Assembly (NCBI GenBank): GCA_030535395.1
Contig: JAUNLK010000006.1
Span: 1-64,000, forward strand
Origin: Tissierellia bacterium
GTDB lineage: Bacteria > Bacillota > Clostridia > Tissierellales > Peptoniphilaceae
DNA length: 64,000 bases
Direction of reading: 5' to 3'
Positions 27,396 through 35,904 of this stretch are shown one piece after another. Both the position numbers and the translations under genes were made by a program. Numbering within the stretch: the first letter of the stretch is position 1; every line of letters starts with the position of its first letter. The notes under the pieces are model-generated. The model saw nothing but the letters and a program-made list of their open reading frames with translations, did no database searches and was not told the DNA's origin.

Positions 27396-28486
27396 CTGTA
27401 GTCTCCTTCTCTGGATAATCGCAAAAGAACCCCGCTCATGGCCATGAGGAGGACCAGGGCCGTGCCCCCGTAGGAAATATAGGGGAGGGTGATCCCCGTC
27501 ACCGGGAGGATGCCACTGGCCACGCCCATATTGAAAAATGCCTGAATGCCAATGGAACTGGTGATGCCCACGGCCAAATATCGATTGTAGGTCTCTTTTT
27601 GACGGAAGGCCACCCGAAAGCCCACCACCACCAGGAGGATGTAGAGGGTCAAAATGCCCACGACCCCCAAAAATCCAAACTCCTCGGCAATGACGGCAAA
27701 TATAAAGTCATTGTAGGCCTCGGGCAAATTGTTGAGCTTTTGAGTGGAGGAAAAATAGCCCACCCCGCCCATTCTGCCCATGGCAATGGCAAAGAGGGAG
27801 TTGGCCAGCTGCCAGTCGGTATTGAGCAGATCGTCGAAGGGATCTTGAAAGCTGGTCATTCGCTTCACCCGATAGGGCATCAGAGCCACCATGGCCCCGC
27901 CCACCAGCAGTGATCCTATACCCATGGCCAAAAACTCCCAAAGGGCCATGCCGGCCAAAAAGTACATGCTCAAAAGGCCAAAGGCAATGACCACCGCCGA
28001 GGAAAAGTCCTCCTTGGCCACCAGGGCCGCGGAGATCCCTATGACCAGAGCCAGAGGCACAAAGCCCCGCTTCTGCCCCATCTTCCGGTAGCCAGTCAAA
28101 AGATCTGCCATGAAAAATAGGGAGGCGTATTTGAGAAAGTCGGCGGGCATAAACTGAAACTCCGTCCCCGGAATGACAATCCACCGAGTGGAGCCGTTGA
28201 CGGCTCGGGCCAGGGGGCTAAAGAGGAGGAGGCAGAGAAATAGGGAGCCCAGCCAAAAGACCAGGGAGAACTTTCGGTAGAAATTCAGGGGCAGCACATA
28301 GCCCACCAGGGCGGCAAACAGGCCCAGTACCACAAAGGCCAAATGCCTTTTCAGATAGTGGTAGCCATCGCCATAGCCCTGACTACCCGCGGGCCATGAG
28401 GCTGAGGACACCATAAATATGCCCACCAAAAGCAGGAGGACCATGACCGCAAGTAGCAAAATATCTACGGATTTACCCCGTTTCAT
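27392..28486 (-). CDS. ftsW: Peptidoglycan glycosyltransferase FtsW
   Basis: A 364-residue SEDS polymerase with about ten membrane helices. Recognisable segments are VGIFMVSSAS, NGSTRWIVIPGTEFQFMPADFLKYASLFF (the conserved Asp/Glu loop region), NSLFAIAMGRMGGVGYFSS, FIFAVIAEEFGFLGV and TGITLPYISYGGTALV. It polymerises lipid II at the septum with its partner division PBP, encoded 2.3 kb upstream in the same cluster. I start it at the ATG at 28486, which overlaps the murD stop (ATGA) with GGAG 7 bases upstream; an in-frame ATG six codons earlier is possible. Confidence 0.95.
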   Translation of the reverse strand: MKRGKSVDILLLAVMVLLLLVGIFMVSSASWPAGSQGYGDGYHYLKRHLAFVVLGLFAALVGYVLPLNFYRKFSLVFWLGSLFLCLLLFSPLARAVNGSTRWIVIPGTEFQFMPADFLKYASLFFMADLLTGYRKMGQKRGFVPLALVIGISAALVAKEDFSSAVVIAFGLLSMYFLAGMALWEFLAMGIGSLLVGGAMVALMPYRVKRMTSFQDPFDDLLNTDWQLANSLFAIAMGRMGGVGYFSSTQKLNNLPEAYNDFIFAVIAEEFGFLGVVGILTLYILLVVVGFRVAFRQKETYNRYLAVGITSSIGIQAFFNMGVASGILPVTGITLPYISYGGTALVLLMAMSGVLLRLSREGDYR

Positions 28487-29808
28487 TCCAGATCTCCACT
28501 CCATTTCCCCTGGACAAATTCTTTGAACTCCCTGCCCCGCACTTCATAGTTGGGGAATTGGTCCCAGGAGGCGCAGGCCGGTGAGAGGAGAATGGCCTCC
28601 CCCTCCCTGCCCCGCTTCATGGCCTTTTCCGTGGCGGAAAATAGATCCTCCGCAGGGAAGATGTGTTTGATCCCCGCCTCCCGGGCCTCCCGCTCCATCT
28701 GCTCTTTCACGGCGCCATAGATGTAGGCGCCGGCAATGGATCCCCTGTATTTTTCGAAGAGTTGGGTGAAGCTGGAGCCCTTGTCGTAGCCCCCGCAGAG
28801 GAGGTGGACCGGCCCCTTCATGGAGGCCAGAGCCACGTCGGTGGAATCGGGATTGGTGCCCTTGGAGTCATTGTAGTAGCTGACCCCCCGGTGGGTACCC
28901 ACATATTCAATGCGGTGCTCCACTCCCGGGAAATTTCTCAGGGTGTAGGCGATGGACTGGACAGAGAGGCCCATGAGGCGAGCTGCCAGGGCAGCTTGGA
29001 GGGCATTTTGCACATTGTGGGCCCCCACCATGAGGAGCTCATCCACGGCCAAAAGCTCCTCCTCGTTCCCCGCCACCTTGAGGCAGAGCTTGCCGTCCTT
29101 CACATAGGCCCCCCGCTCTCCCCGGGTGTTCAAGCTGGTGACATAGGCCTCTTCATGGGCCTCTCCAATGAGAGAGAGATAGCTGTCGTCGATATTTAAA
29201 ATCAGGGCATCCCCACCCGTCTGATTGGCGAAGATTTTTTCCTTACTCTCCCTGTATGCCTCCAGGGTCTTGTGGTGGTCCAGATGGTCCGAGGTGATAT
29301 TGGTGAGAACCGCCACTTGAGGGTGGAATTTTTCCGTGGTCTCCAGCTGGAAACTGGAACATTCAATGACCAAAATGTCCTCTGGCCGGGCGGATTTTGC
29401 CAGGGGAAGAATGCCAATGCCCACATTGCCCCCAATGTATGCCGGAAAACCACCGTCCTTGAGCATCTCATAGATGAGCCGGGTGGTGGTGGTCTTCCCA
29501 TTGGTGCCCGTTATGGCGATGATGTGCTCTGACTCCGTGAGCTGATAGGCCAGCTCCACATCGGAGTAGATGGGCACAGAGCGCCCCATTAATTCCTGCA
29601 CCAGCTGGTGGTCCATGGGGATCCCGGGGCTCTTTACCACAAAGTCCAGGGGCTGATTTTCGTCATAGGGGGGAAATTCCGAGAATTTCTCCACATTTTC
29701 CCGCCGGTCATCGTGGACATAGAGCTGATTTTCATCCTTCAATGCCTCAATGGCCGTCTGACCCGTCATACCTAGGCCCATGATTAATATATTTTTTCCT
29801 GAAATCAT
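28483..29808 (-). CDS. murD: UDP-N-acetylmuramoylalanine-D-glutamate ligase MurD
   Basis: A 441-residue Mur ligase: N-terminal Rossmann-like domain ILIMGLGMTGQTAIEAL, ATP-binding P-loop ITGTNGKTTTTRLIYEM, VIECSSFQLE, NITSDHLDHHKTLEAY, GVEHRIEYVGTHRGVSYYNDSKGTNPDST (characteristic of MurD) and HLLCGGYDKGSSF. It adds D-Glu to UDP-MurNAc-L-Ala in the cytoplasm. It is the only Mur ligase in the cluster: murC, murE and murF are not in this window. It lies 24 bases after mraY. Confidence 0.97.
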   Translation of the reverse strand: MISGKNILIMGLGMTGQTAIEALKDENQLYVHDDRRENVEKFSEFPPYDENQPLDFVVKSPGIPMDHQLVQELMGRSVPIYSDVELAYQLTESEHIIAITGTNGKTTTTRLIYEMLKDGGFPAYIGGNVGIGILPLAKSARPEDILVIECSSFQLETTEKFHPQVAVLTNITSDHLDHHKTLEAYRESKEKIFANQTGGDALILNIDDSYLSLIGEAHEEAYVTSLNTRGERGAYVKDGKLCLKVAGNEEELLAVDELLMVGAHNVQNALQAALAARLMGLSVQSIAYTLRNFPGVEHRIEYVGTHRGVSYYNDSKGTNPDSTDVALASMKGPVHLLCGGYDKGSSFTQLFEKYRGSIAGAYIYGAVKEQMEREAREAGIKHIFPAEDLFSATEKAMKRGREGEAILLSPACASWDQFPNYEVRGREFKEFVQGKWSGDLE

Positions 29809-29832
29809 TGATTCACCACTTTACATTTCCAT

Positions 29833-30798
29833 TTAAAAAATCAACCAAGCACTGATAAGGACCAACAGGATCTCCACAGCCACAAACAAAAGGACCACTT
29901 GGACCTCCCGCATCCCCTTCTGCTCGAAGTGATGGTGGAGGGGGCTCATGAGAAACACCCGCTTGCCCGTCCGCTTGAACACTGCCACTTGAATGATCAC
30001 CGACAGGGCCTCCATAAAGTAGATGCCGCAGCAGAGGGGCAGGAGGAGGGGGAGATTGAGGAGCATGGCAATGGTCACCACGGCGCCCCCCAGGGCGAGG
30101 CTTCCGGTGTCCCCCATAAAGACCTTGGCGGGGTATTTGTTGTAGACCAAAAAGCCCAGCAGCCCCCCCACTAAGAGGATGCTGAATTTTGCAATGGCCG
30201 TCTCCGAACGTGCCATGGATACCACGGCAAAGAAGAGGAGGACCACTATGGTCACCGAAGTGGACAGTCCATCCAGGCCGTCGGTGAGATTGACGGAGTT
30301 GACCACCCCCACCACCACAAAGATGATGAAGGGGCTGTACCAGAGGCCAATATTTACCACCCGGCCCGTTCCGGGGATGATGAGTTCCGGGGTGATGGTA
30401 TTGCTAAAGGCCATGAGGGCGTAGAGGACAATGGCAATGAGAATCTGCACCACAATCTTCTGCTTGGCAGTGAAGCCCAGATTCCGCTTGTTGATGACCT
30501 TGAGATAGTCGTCGAAGAAGCCCACGGCGGCAAAGCCAAAGGTCCCCACAAAGAGAATGAAGACCCGGTAGTCAAAATTTTGGGTGATGAGGGTGCCCAA
30601 AATCAGGGAGCCCAGAAAGATCAGCCCGCCAATGGTGGGGGTCCCCGCCTTCACCAAGTGGGTCTGGGGTCCATCCTCCCGTATACTCTGTCCCGCGTGT
30701 AAGCTCCTCAGCATGGGGATGATGATTTTTCCTAATATTAGACTCAATACAAGGCCAACCAAAAGTACATAGATCGGCTGATTGTTCAGCTCCGTCAT
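29833..30798 (-). CDS. mraY: Phospho-N-acetylmuramoyl-pentapeptide transferase MraY
   Basis: A 321-residue polytopic membrane enzyme. Diagnostic motifs are KAGTPTIGGLIFL, the Asp pair FFDDYLKV, NLTDGLDGLSTS, PAKVFMGDTGSLALGG, and the C-terminal MSPLHHHFE with the histidine cluster. It transfers phospho-MurNAc-pentapeptide to undecaprenyl phosphate to make lipid I. In most dcw clusters it sits between murF and murD; here it directly follows the division PBP with 11 bases between, since murE and murF are missing. Confidence 0.98.
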   Translation of the reverse strand: MTELNNQPIYVLLVGLVLSLILGKIIIPMLRSLHAGQSIREDGPQTHLVKAGTPTIGGLIFLGSLILGTLITQNFDYRVFILFVGTFGFAAVGFFDDYLKVINKRNLGFTAKQKIVVQILIAIVLYALMAFSNTITPELIIPGTGRVVNIGLWYSPFIIFVVVGVVNSVNLTDGLDGLSTSVTIVVLLFFAVVSMARSETAIAKFSILLVGGLLGFLVYNKYPAKVFMGDTGSLALGGAVVTIAMLLNLPLLLPLCCGIYFMEALSVIIQVAVFKRTGKRVFLMSPLHHHFEQKGMREVQVVLLFVAVEILLVLISAWLIF

Positions 30799-30809
30799 GG
30801 GCAGTCTCC

Positions 30810-33101
30810 TTATTGATTATTTTCTCCGGCAGCATTGCCGCTGTTTGCCTTCCCATTGTCGTCGCCATCCTCCTGGATGGCCTCGGGGTCTCCCAGTTGT
30901 AGCTTCAGGACGGCATCGTCCTCAAAGGGCTCTCCCCCCCTGGGACTCTGCTGGATGACCACCCCTTCCCCTGTGATGTCAAAGGGAATGCCGGCCTCCT
31001 CCAGGAGGTCTGAGAGCTCCTCTCTGGTCTTCCCCATGAGATTGGGCGTCCTTGTGGCCCCCTCGTTGTTGGGGTCCACCTTGAGTTCCACCAGGGTATT
31101 CTGGGGCACTTCCACCCCGGGGCCCGGGGTTTGCTGGGTGATGATGCCGGTCTTGGACTGGGTGCTGGAGGCGGTGAATTGGAGCCCGGCCTCGGTGAGG
31201 ACCCGGCCCGCATCTTCCAAGAGCATATTTTCCACATCGGGCACCAGAATCCTCCGGTCCCTCTGGGGCGTCTTCTCCTCAGTGGCTCCAATGCCCTCCG
31301 CCCCCAGGGCCGCCTCCAAGATGGTGGAAGTTATGGGCGCCGCCACATGGCCCCCGTAGATGTCCCCCTGGGGCTCTTCCACAATGACCAATACGGCGAT
31401 TTTAGGATCCTCCAGGGGCGCCACGGATACGAAGGAGGAGATGTACTTGCCCTCTTCGTAGCCCCCCTTTTCCGACACCTTGTCGGCGGTACCGGACTTG
31501 CCCCCCACCCGGTATCCGGGAATGTGGGCCAGGGTGCCGGTGCCGTCGGTGACCACCATGCCCATGAGCTCTCTCATGGTGCGGGAGGTGTCGCTGGAGA
31601 TCACCTGTCTTTTGATTTGAGGCTTCCGGGAATAGATGACTTCCCCCCCTGGAGTGGTGATGTCCGACACCACATAGGGCACCATGAGATTGCCCCCGTT
31701 GACCACCGAGGAGATGGCATTGATCATTTGGATGGGGGTCACGGCGATGCCGTGGCCATAGCTCATGGTGGCGAGATTTACATCGGAGATGTCCTCGGCA
31801 CTCTTGGGAATGATGCCCCTTCCCTCCGAGGGAAGGTCGATTCCCGTGGGCTCACCGAAGCCAAAGCCCCGAATGTACTTCAAGAAATTTTCTTTTCCCA
31901 GCTCCCGGGCCATGTACACAAAGGTGGGATTGCAACTTTTCGCAAAGCCCATGTCCATGGTGATGTCCCCGTGGGGATTGGGGAGGCTGGAGCAGGTGAT
32001 GGTGATCCCCTGAAGGTCCCGGATGTAGCCGGTGCAGTAGTAGTGCTTCTTGGGATCGGTGGTGTGCTCCTCCAAAGCCGCCGCTGCAGTGATGGTCTTG
32101 AAGGTACTCCCCGGCTCGTAGAGATCGGAGACGGTGAAGTTCCGCCAATTTTGATAGAGTCGCTCGGTCTTTTCCTTTTGGGAGAGGGACTCCCAGACCT
32201 GCTGCTGTTCCGGCAAAAGGGGCCTCTGGGGATCATTGGGATCGAACAGATCGGTGGTGGCCATGGCGAGAATGGCCCCGGTGTGGACATCCTGGGCCAG
32301 GACCGAGACCCTCCTGGCCTTGTTTTTCTCCTTCCCCGTGGCAATGGCCTCCTCCGCCACCCGCTGGATCTCCCGGTCCAGGGTGAGGTGGATGTCGGCC
32401 CCCTGGGTGCTTTGGATGCTGCCCCCCTGGCCGCCGGTGTAGACCAGGCGACTGCCCAGGGCCCCGGTGAGCTCCTCGTCGTAGCTCTTCTCCACGCCGT
32501 AGATGCCGTCGCCGTCCCTGGAGGTGAAGCCCAGGACGTGGGCGGCGGAGCTGTCAAAGGGATAGCTCCTGGAGTCCATTTCCTCCAGGCGGAGGCCCCG
32601 GATCCCCTGGGACTTCATGGCCAGGGCCTTGGTCCGCTCCACCTGAGTGGCCAAAACCTGGGTGCCCCCCTTGGCAATTTTCTCGTCAATCTCCCCCTGT
32701 TCCAGGCCCAGATAGTCCCCGGCACTCTTGTAGAGGACTTTTTTTTGAGCTTCCAGTTCCTCGCTCCGGGAAAATTCCGCCGTATCCAAGAGGACGGCGG
32801 ATTTCGAGATGTTCATGACCAGTTTTTTTCCCCTGCGGTCCTTGATGATGCCCCGGCTCACCGGGAGCTTTTCCGTGTGGGACAAGTTTTCCAGGGCCCG
32901 CTTGGTGAGCCCATTGGCCGCCACCACTTGGAGCCAGAACATGCGGCCGCCCAATACGCAAAAAAGCAACACCAGGAAACTGAGCAAAAATCTTTGCCTT
33001 CGCGCCATACCTCTGCGGTGACGTAGCTGGCGCTTACCGGCGCCCCCTTTTCCTGGAGTTGCTAATTTTTTTGGATCTATTTGTCGACGTCCCTTCCCCA
33101 C
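30810..33101 (-). CDS. ftsI: Division-specific class B PBP with PASTA domains (FtsI/PBP2x type)
   Basis: A 763-residue transpeptidase. A basic N-terminus is followed by one membrane helix (about residues 37-60), the PBP dimerisation domain, and the transpeptidase domain with all three catalytic motifs intact: STFK at 332-335, SCN at 389-391 and KSG at 535-537. Two PASTA repeats follow (about residues 625-755), then an acidic low-complexity tail. It crosslinks septal peptidoglycan with FtsW. The start is GTG (33101) with TAGGAGG five bases upstream. Its intact motifs contrast with the class A PBP at 40.8 kb. Confidence 0.96.
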   Translation of the reverse strand: MGKGRRQIDPKKLATPGKGGAGKRQLRHRRGMARRQRFLLSFLVLLFCVLGGRMFWLQVVAANGLTKRALENLSHTEKLPVSRGIIKDRRGKKLVMNISKSAVLLDTAEFSRSEELEAQKKVLYKSAGDYLGLEQGEIDEKIAKGGTQVLATQVERTKALAMKSQGIRGLRLEEMDSRSYPFDSSAAHVLGFTSRDGDGIYGVEKSYDEELTGALGSRLVYTGGQGGSIQSTQGADIHLTLDREIQRVAEEAIATGKEKNKARRVSVLAQDVHTGAILAMATTDLFDPNDPQRPLLPEQQQVWESLSQKEKTERLYQNWRNFTVSDLYEPGSTFKTITAAAALEEHTTDPKKHYYCTGYIRDLQGITITCSSLPNPHGDITMDMGFAKSCNPTFVYMARELGKENFLKYIRGFGFGEPTGIDLPSEGRGIIPKSAEDISDVNLATMSYGHGIAVTPIQMINAISSVVNGGNLMVPYVVSDITTPGGEVIYSRKPQIKRQVISSDTSRTMRELMGMVVTDGTGTLAHIPGYRVGGKSGTADKVSEKGGYEEGKYISSFVSVAPLEDPKIAVLVIVEEPQGDIYGGHVAAPITSTILEAALGAEGIGATEEKTPQRDRRILVPDVENMLLEDAGRVLTEAGLQFTASSTQSKTGIITQQTPGPGVEVPQNTLVELKVDPNNEGATRTPNLMGKTREELSDLLEEAGIPFDITGEGVVIQQSPRGGEPFEDDAVLKLQLGDPEAIQEDGDDNGKANSGNAAGENNQ

Positions 33102-33121
33102 GGGAGCCTCCTAACTATTAA

Positions 33122-33520
33122 CTATGGACGTAAAAATTGAAGAACGGAGATCACGGGGTTTGCGAAGACATTGTCACGGGCCACTTCCTCTTCCGTGGGG
33201 GCCACTTCTATGTATTCGATCTGATCTTCCCCGGGATATACCATCCCCAATTGAAAACGAGCTGTTTTTAAAATTTCATCTGAGGTGCGAATGTCCTCCA
33301 CCTGGGCATAGAGACTGGAGCGAGTTTTTTCCATTTCCTCCAGGGCCCGCTCCTGGACGCCAATGGCCCGGTCGTAGGAGGCAACGCTATTGTGATAGTA
33401 GAGGGTGTAGGAAGCCACAACGAGGAGGACCAAAAGACTCCACGAATAGCAGAGGACGTTGAATCTAAAACGCCTTCTTTTGGCATGATTTCGGGATTTT
33501 AGGTGCTTTTTCCGTTCCAT
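33122..33520 (-). CDS. ftsL: FtsL-like cell division protein
   Basis: A 132-residue bitopic protein: basic N-terminus (MERKKHLKSRNHAKRRRFRF), one membrane helix (VLCYSWSLLVLLVVASYTLYY, about residues 22-42) and a coiled-coil segment (DRAIGVQERALEEMEKTRSSLYAQVEDIRTS), then ILKTARFQLGMVYPGEDQIEYIEV, as in FtsL/DivIC septum formation initiators. The call rests on this architecture and on its place between rsmH and the division PBP, where ftsL normally lies, because the family is poorly conserved. It would bridge DivIB and the FtsW-PBP pair. Confidence 0.82.
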   Translation of the reverse strand: MERKKHLKSRNHAKRRRFRFNVLCYSWSLLVLLVVASYTLYYHNSVASYDRAIGVQERALEEMEKTRSSLYAQVEDIRTSDEILKTARFQLGMVYPGEDQIEYIEVAPTEEEVARDNVFANPVISVLQFLRP

Positions 33521-33524
33521 TATA

Positions 33525-34466
33525 TCACTCCCGTTGGGTTTTTTCAGCCACGCGGAGTTTGGCTGAATGGGCTCTGCGGTTTTCCTTTAACTCCTCCTCG
33601 GAGGGAAGAATGGGCTTGCGGGTGATGATTTCAATCTCCCGGACTTTGTTACAGGTGCACACGGGCTGGCTGGGGGGGCAGATGCAATCGGCGTAGAGCT
33701 CCCGGAAGGCCTGCTTCACCCTCCGGTCCTCCAGGGAGTGGAAGGTGATGATGGCCAGCCGTCCCCCCGGCTTCAAGAGATCCACCGCCTTGGGGATCAC
33801 CTCTTCCAGGACCTCCAATTCCCCATTGACCTCGATTCTCAGGGCCTGGAAGGTCTTTTTAGCGGGGTGGCCCCCCTTTCTCCGGGCGGCCTTGGGGATG
33901 GCCTGCTGGATCACCTCCACCAGGTCGAAGGTGGTCTCTATGGGGGCCACTGCCCTGCGCTCCACGATGAATTTGCTGATTCTCCGGGCCCAGCGCTCCT
34001 CCCCGTACTGGAGGAGGATTTTGGTGAGCTCGTCCTCGGAGTAGTTATTGACCAGATCCCGGGCGGTGGTGGGCTGACTCTGGTCCATTCGCATGTCCAG
34101 GGGGGCATTGTAGCGATAGCTGAAGCCCCGCTCTTCGTTGTCGAACTGGTAGCTGCTCACCCCAATGTCCAGGAGGATGCCGTCCACTGCAGGGTGGCCC
34201 CCCTCACGGACCAGGCGGTCCATCTCCCTGAAATTGCCGTGGATCAGCTGATAGCCATCTGAAATTTGGGAGAGTTTTTTCTCCGCAGCCTTCAGGGCCT
34301 CCTCATCCTGGTCGATGCCAATGAGCTTTCCGGTGGTGAGGGCCTTTAAAATGCCAGCACTGTGGCCGCCGCCGCCCAGAGTGCCATCCACATAGATCCC
34401 CTCTGGTTTGATATTCAACTTTTCCAGGACCTCACGGTAGAGGACCGGTCGATGTTCAAATTCCAT
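33525..34466 (-). CDS. rsmH: 16S rRNA (cytosine-1402-N4)-methyltransferase RsmH
   Basis: A 313-residue SAM methyltransferase (MraW): HRPVLYREVLEKL, SAM-binding YVDGTLGGGGHSAGIL, IGIDQDEEAL, VDGILLDIGVSSYQFDNEERGFSYRYNAPLDMRMD, RARRISKF-type segment (ERWARRISKFIVE) and AIITFHSLEDRRVK. It methylates C1402 in the ribosomal P site. It lies 7 bases after mraZ and 4 bases before ftsL, the canonical start of a dcw cluster. Confidence 0.98.
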   Translation of the reverse strand: MEFEHRPVLYREVLEKLNIKPEGIYVDGTLGGGGHSAGILKALTTGKLIGIDQDEEALKAAEKKLSQISDGYQLIHGNFREMDRLVREGGHPAVDGILLDIGVSSYQFDNEERGFSYRYNAPLDMRMDQSQPTTARDLVNNYSEDELTKILLQYGEERWARRISKFIVERRAVAPIETTFDLVEVIQQAIPKAARRKGGHPAKKTFQALRIEVNGELEVLEEVIPKAVDLLKPGGRLAIITFHSLEDRRVKQAFRELYADCICPPSQPVCTCNKVREIEIITRKPILPSEEELKENRRAHSAKLRVAEKTQRE

Positions 34467-34473
34467 ACAGCAC

Positions 34474-34905
34474 CTAGATTCCTAAATCCGCCAGCTTCTC
34501 AGCGATATTGTCGTAGGAGAGTTGCTCGTCGTTATTGTAGTTTTGCCACTGCTCTTCGGACCACAGCTCCAGCCGACTGCCCACGCCAATGATCATCACT
34601 TGCTTGGTGAGGCCGGCGTATTCCATGAGATTTTGGGGAATGCGAATCCGCCCCTGCTTGTCCACGGTGCCGGCATGAGCTCCACTGAAGAAGTAGCGTA
34701 CGAAAGCGCGAGCGTCCCTGTGGGTGAGGGGCAGGGCCCTGAGTTTTTCCTCCATGACCCGCCACTCCCCCTGGGGAAATACGAAGATGGAGTGATCCAG
34801 GCCCTTGGTCATGACAAATTCCGGCAACAATCCCTCGCGAAATTGAGCCGGTACAATGAGTCTGCCCTTGATGTCCAGGGCATGCTTGACCTCGCCATAG
34901 AACAT
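34474..34905 (-). CDS. mraZ: Transcriptional regulator MraZ
   Basis: A 143-residue protein with two AbrB-like half-domains, each with the DxKGR-type signature: HALDIKGRLIVPAQFRE and GTVDKQGRIRIPQNLMEYAGL. MraZ binds direct repeats upstream of its own gene and controls the dcw operon. Its operator is clearly visible just upstream (34909-34948), so autoregulation is very likely. It is the first gene of the cluster running down to ftsZ. Confidence 0.97.
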   Translation of the reverse strand: MFYGEVKHALDIKGRLIVPAQFREGLLPEFVMTKGLDHSIFVFPQGEWRVMEEKLRALPLTHRDARAFVRYFFSGAHAGTVDKQGRIRIPQNLMEYAGLTKQVMIIGVGSRLELWSEEQWQNYNNDEQLSYDNIAEKLADLGI

Positions 34906-34908
34906 AGA

Positions 34909-34948
34909 TCACTCCACTTTAAACCACTATCCCCCACTTCTCACCACT
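34909..34948 (-). promoter_or_regulatory. MraZ operator: four direct repeats at 10-bp spacing
   Basis: On the minus strand four consecutive decamers all start AGTGG: AGTGGTGAGA, AGTGGGGGAT, AGTGGTTTAA, AGTGGAGTGA. MraZ is known to bind several TGGGN-type repeats separated by 5 bases, that is one per helical turn. These lie between the candidate promoter and the mraZ ATG. The decamers are exactly contiguous, so the array is not chance. Confidence 0.88.
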
Positions 34949-34956
34949 TTGTCTCT

Positions 34957-34985
34957 ATTCTACACCATATCCCCCCCACATTCAC
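34957..34985 (-). promoter_or_regulatory. Candidate promoter of mraZ and the dcw cluster
   Basis: Minus-strand GTGAAT, 17-base spacer, TAGAAT, directly upstream of the MraZ repeats. The -10 matches five of six bases; the -35 is weak, as expected for a promoter that may need a regulator. The spacer contains a run of seven G (34971-34977). Confidence 0.45.
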
Positions 34986-35017
34986 CCATCTGAGGGGATC
35001 GCGGTAATTTTGTAGAA

Positions 35018-35070
35018 TATACAAAAAGACGACCTCTTCCGCCATTTTCATGGTGGAAAAGATCGTCTTT
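35018..35070 (-). terminator. Terminator after lgt
   Basis: Outer stem AAAGACGA/TCGTCTTT with a long, nearly complete inner stem (TCTTTTCCACCAT with ATGGCGGAAGAGG), followed on the minus strand by TTTTTGTAT. It separates the lgt operon from the mraZ promoter. Confidence 0.85.
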
Positions 35071-35103
35071 AACGAGTTTATAGCGTTGTCAACTGTTCAA
35101 GCT

Positions 35104-35904
35104 TTACTTTCTTTTGGTGGATTTTTTCCGCCCCTTCTCCCCCACCGGGGTGGTGAGTTGGAAGGCCGTGGGGTGGCTCTGTTTCCGGAAGTGGAAGTGG
35201 ATGAAAAGGGCCACCAAAAGGAGGATGAGGCTCAGGAGTTGGGCCGTTCGGAAGGGCCCCACATAGAGGCTATCCGTTCTGAGGCCCTCGATGAAAAAGC
35301 GCCCCGCGGAGTAGAGGGCCAGGTAAATGGCCGACATCTGTCCCGGGTACTTTCTCACCTTTCGCACATAGAGGAAGAGGAGGAGGAAGATCCCCACATC
35401 CAAGAGGGACTCATAGAGGAAAGTGGGGTGGACGGAGACGCCGTCCACGGTGATGGCCCAGGGAAGATCGGTGGGGCCCCCGTGGGCCTCCCCATTCATA
35501 AAATTCCCCCAGCGCCCAATGCCCTGGGCGAGAACCACCCCGGGGGCCACGGTGTCCAAAAGTTCCATAAAGGGGATCTGTTTTCTCTTGGTGAAGAAAT
35601 AGGCCACCAGGGCCCCGGCAATGAGTCCCCCGTGAATGGCCAGGCCCCCATTGCGAATGGCCAAAATCTCCGAGGGGTGCTGAGCATAGTAGGACCACTC
35701 AAAGATCACATAGTAGATCCGGGCCCCCAGGATGCCCAAAATCATCCCCCAGAGGGCAAAGTCCATAATGGACTCCTCGGGAACCAGGGGATTTCTCCTT
35801 GCCAGATACTCCGCCACTCGAATGGCAAGGAGGGCCCCAATGGCAATGAAGATCCCGTACCAGCGAATTTCCAGGCCAAAGAGGGTGAAGGCGATGGGAT
35901 TCAA
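35104..35904 (-). CDS. lgt: Prolipoprotein diacylglyceryl transferase
   Basis: A 266-residue membrane enzyme with about seven helices. The Lgt signature GRWGNFMNGEAHGGPT is present, with IRWYGIFIAIG near the N-terminus, HPTFLYESL, and GRFFIEGLRTDSLYVGPFRTAQ near the end. It transfers diacylglycerol to the lipobox Cys of prolipoproteins such as the two OppA proteins in this window. The start is TTG (35902-35904), supported by GGGAGG eight bases upstream and by a TTGA overlap with the deoC stop. Confidence 0.96.
   Translation of the reverse strand: MNPIAFTLFGLEIRWYGIFIAIGALLAIRVAEYLARRNPLVPEESIMDFALWGMILGILGARIYYVIFEWSYYAQHPSEILAIRNGGLAIHGGLIAGALVAYFFTKRKQIPFMELLDTVAPGVVLAQGIGRWGNFMNGEAHGGPTDLPWAITVDGVSVHPTFLYESLLDVGIFLLLFLYVRKVRKYPGQMSAIYLALYSAGRFFIEGLRTDSLYVGPFRTAQLLSLILLLVALFIHFHFRKQSHPTAFQLTTPVGEKGRKKSTKRK

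Noticed and set aside
35071..35103. TTGACA and TATAAA close together downstream of lgt
   Set aside because: The two motifs are only four bases apart and no other spacing gives a usable -10, so they cannot form a promoter; the lgt terminator also lies just after them.
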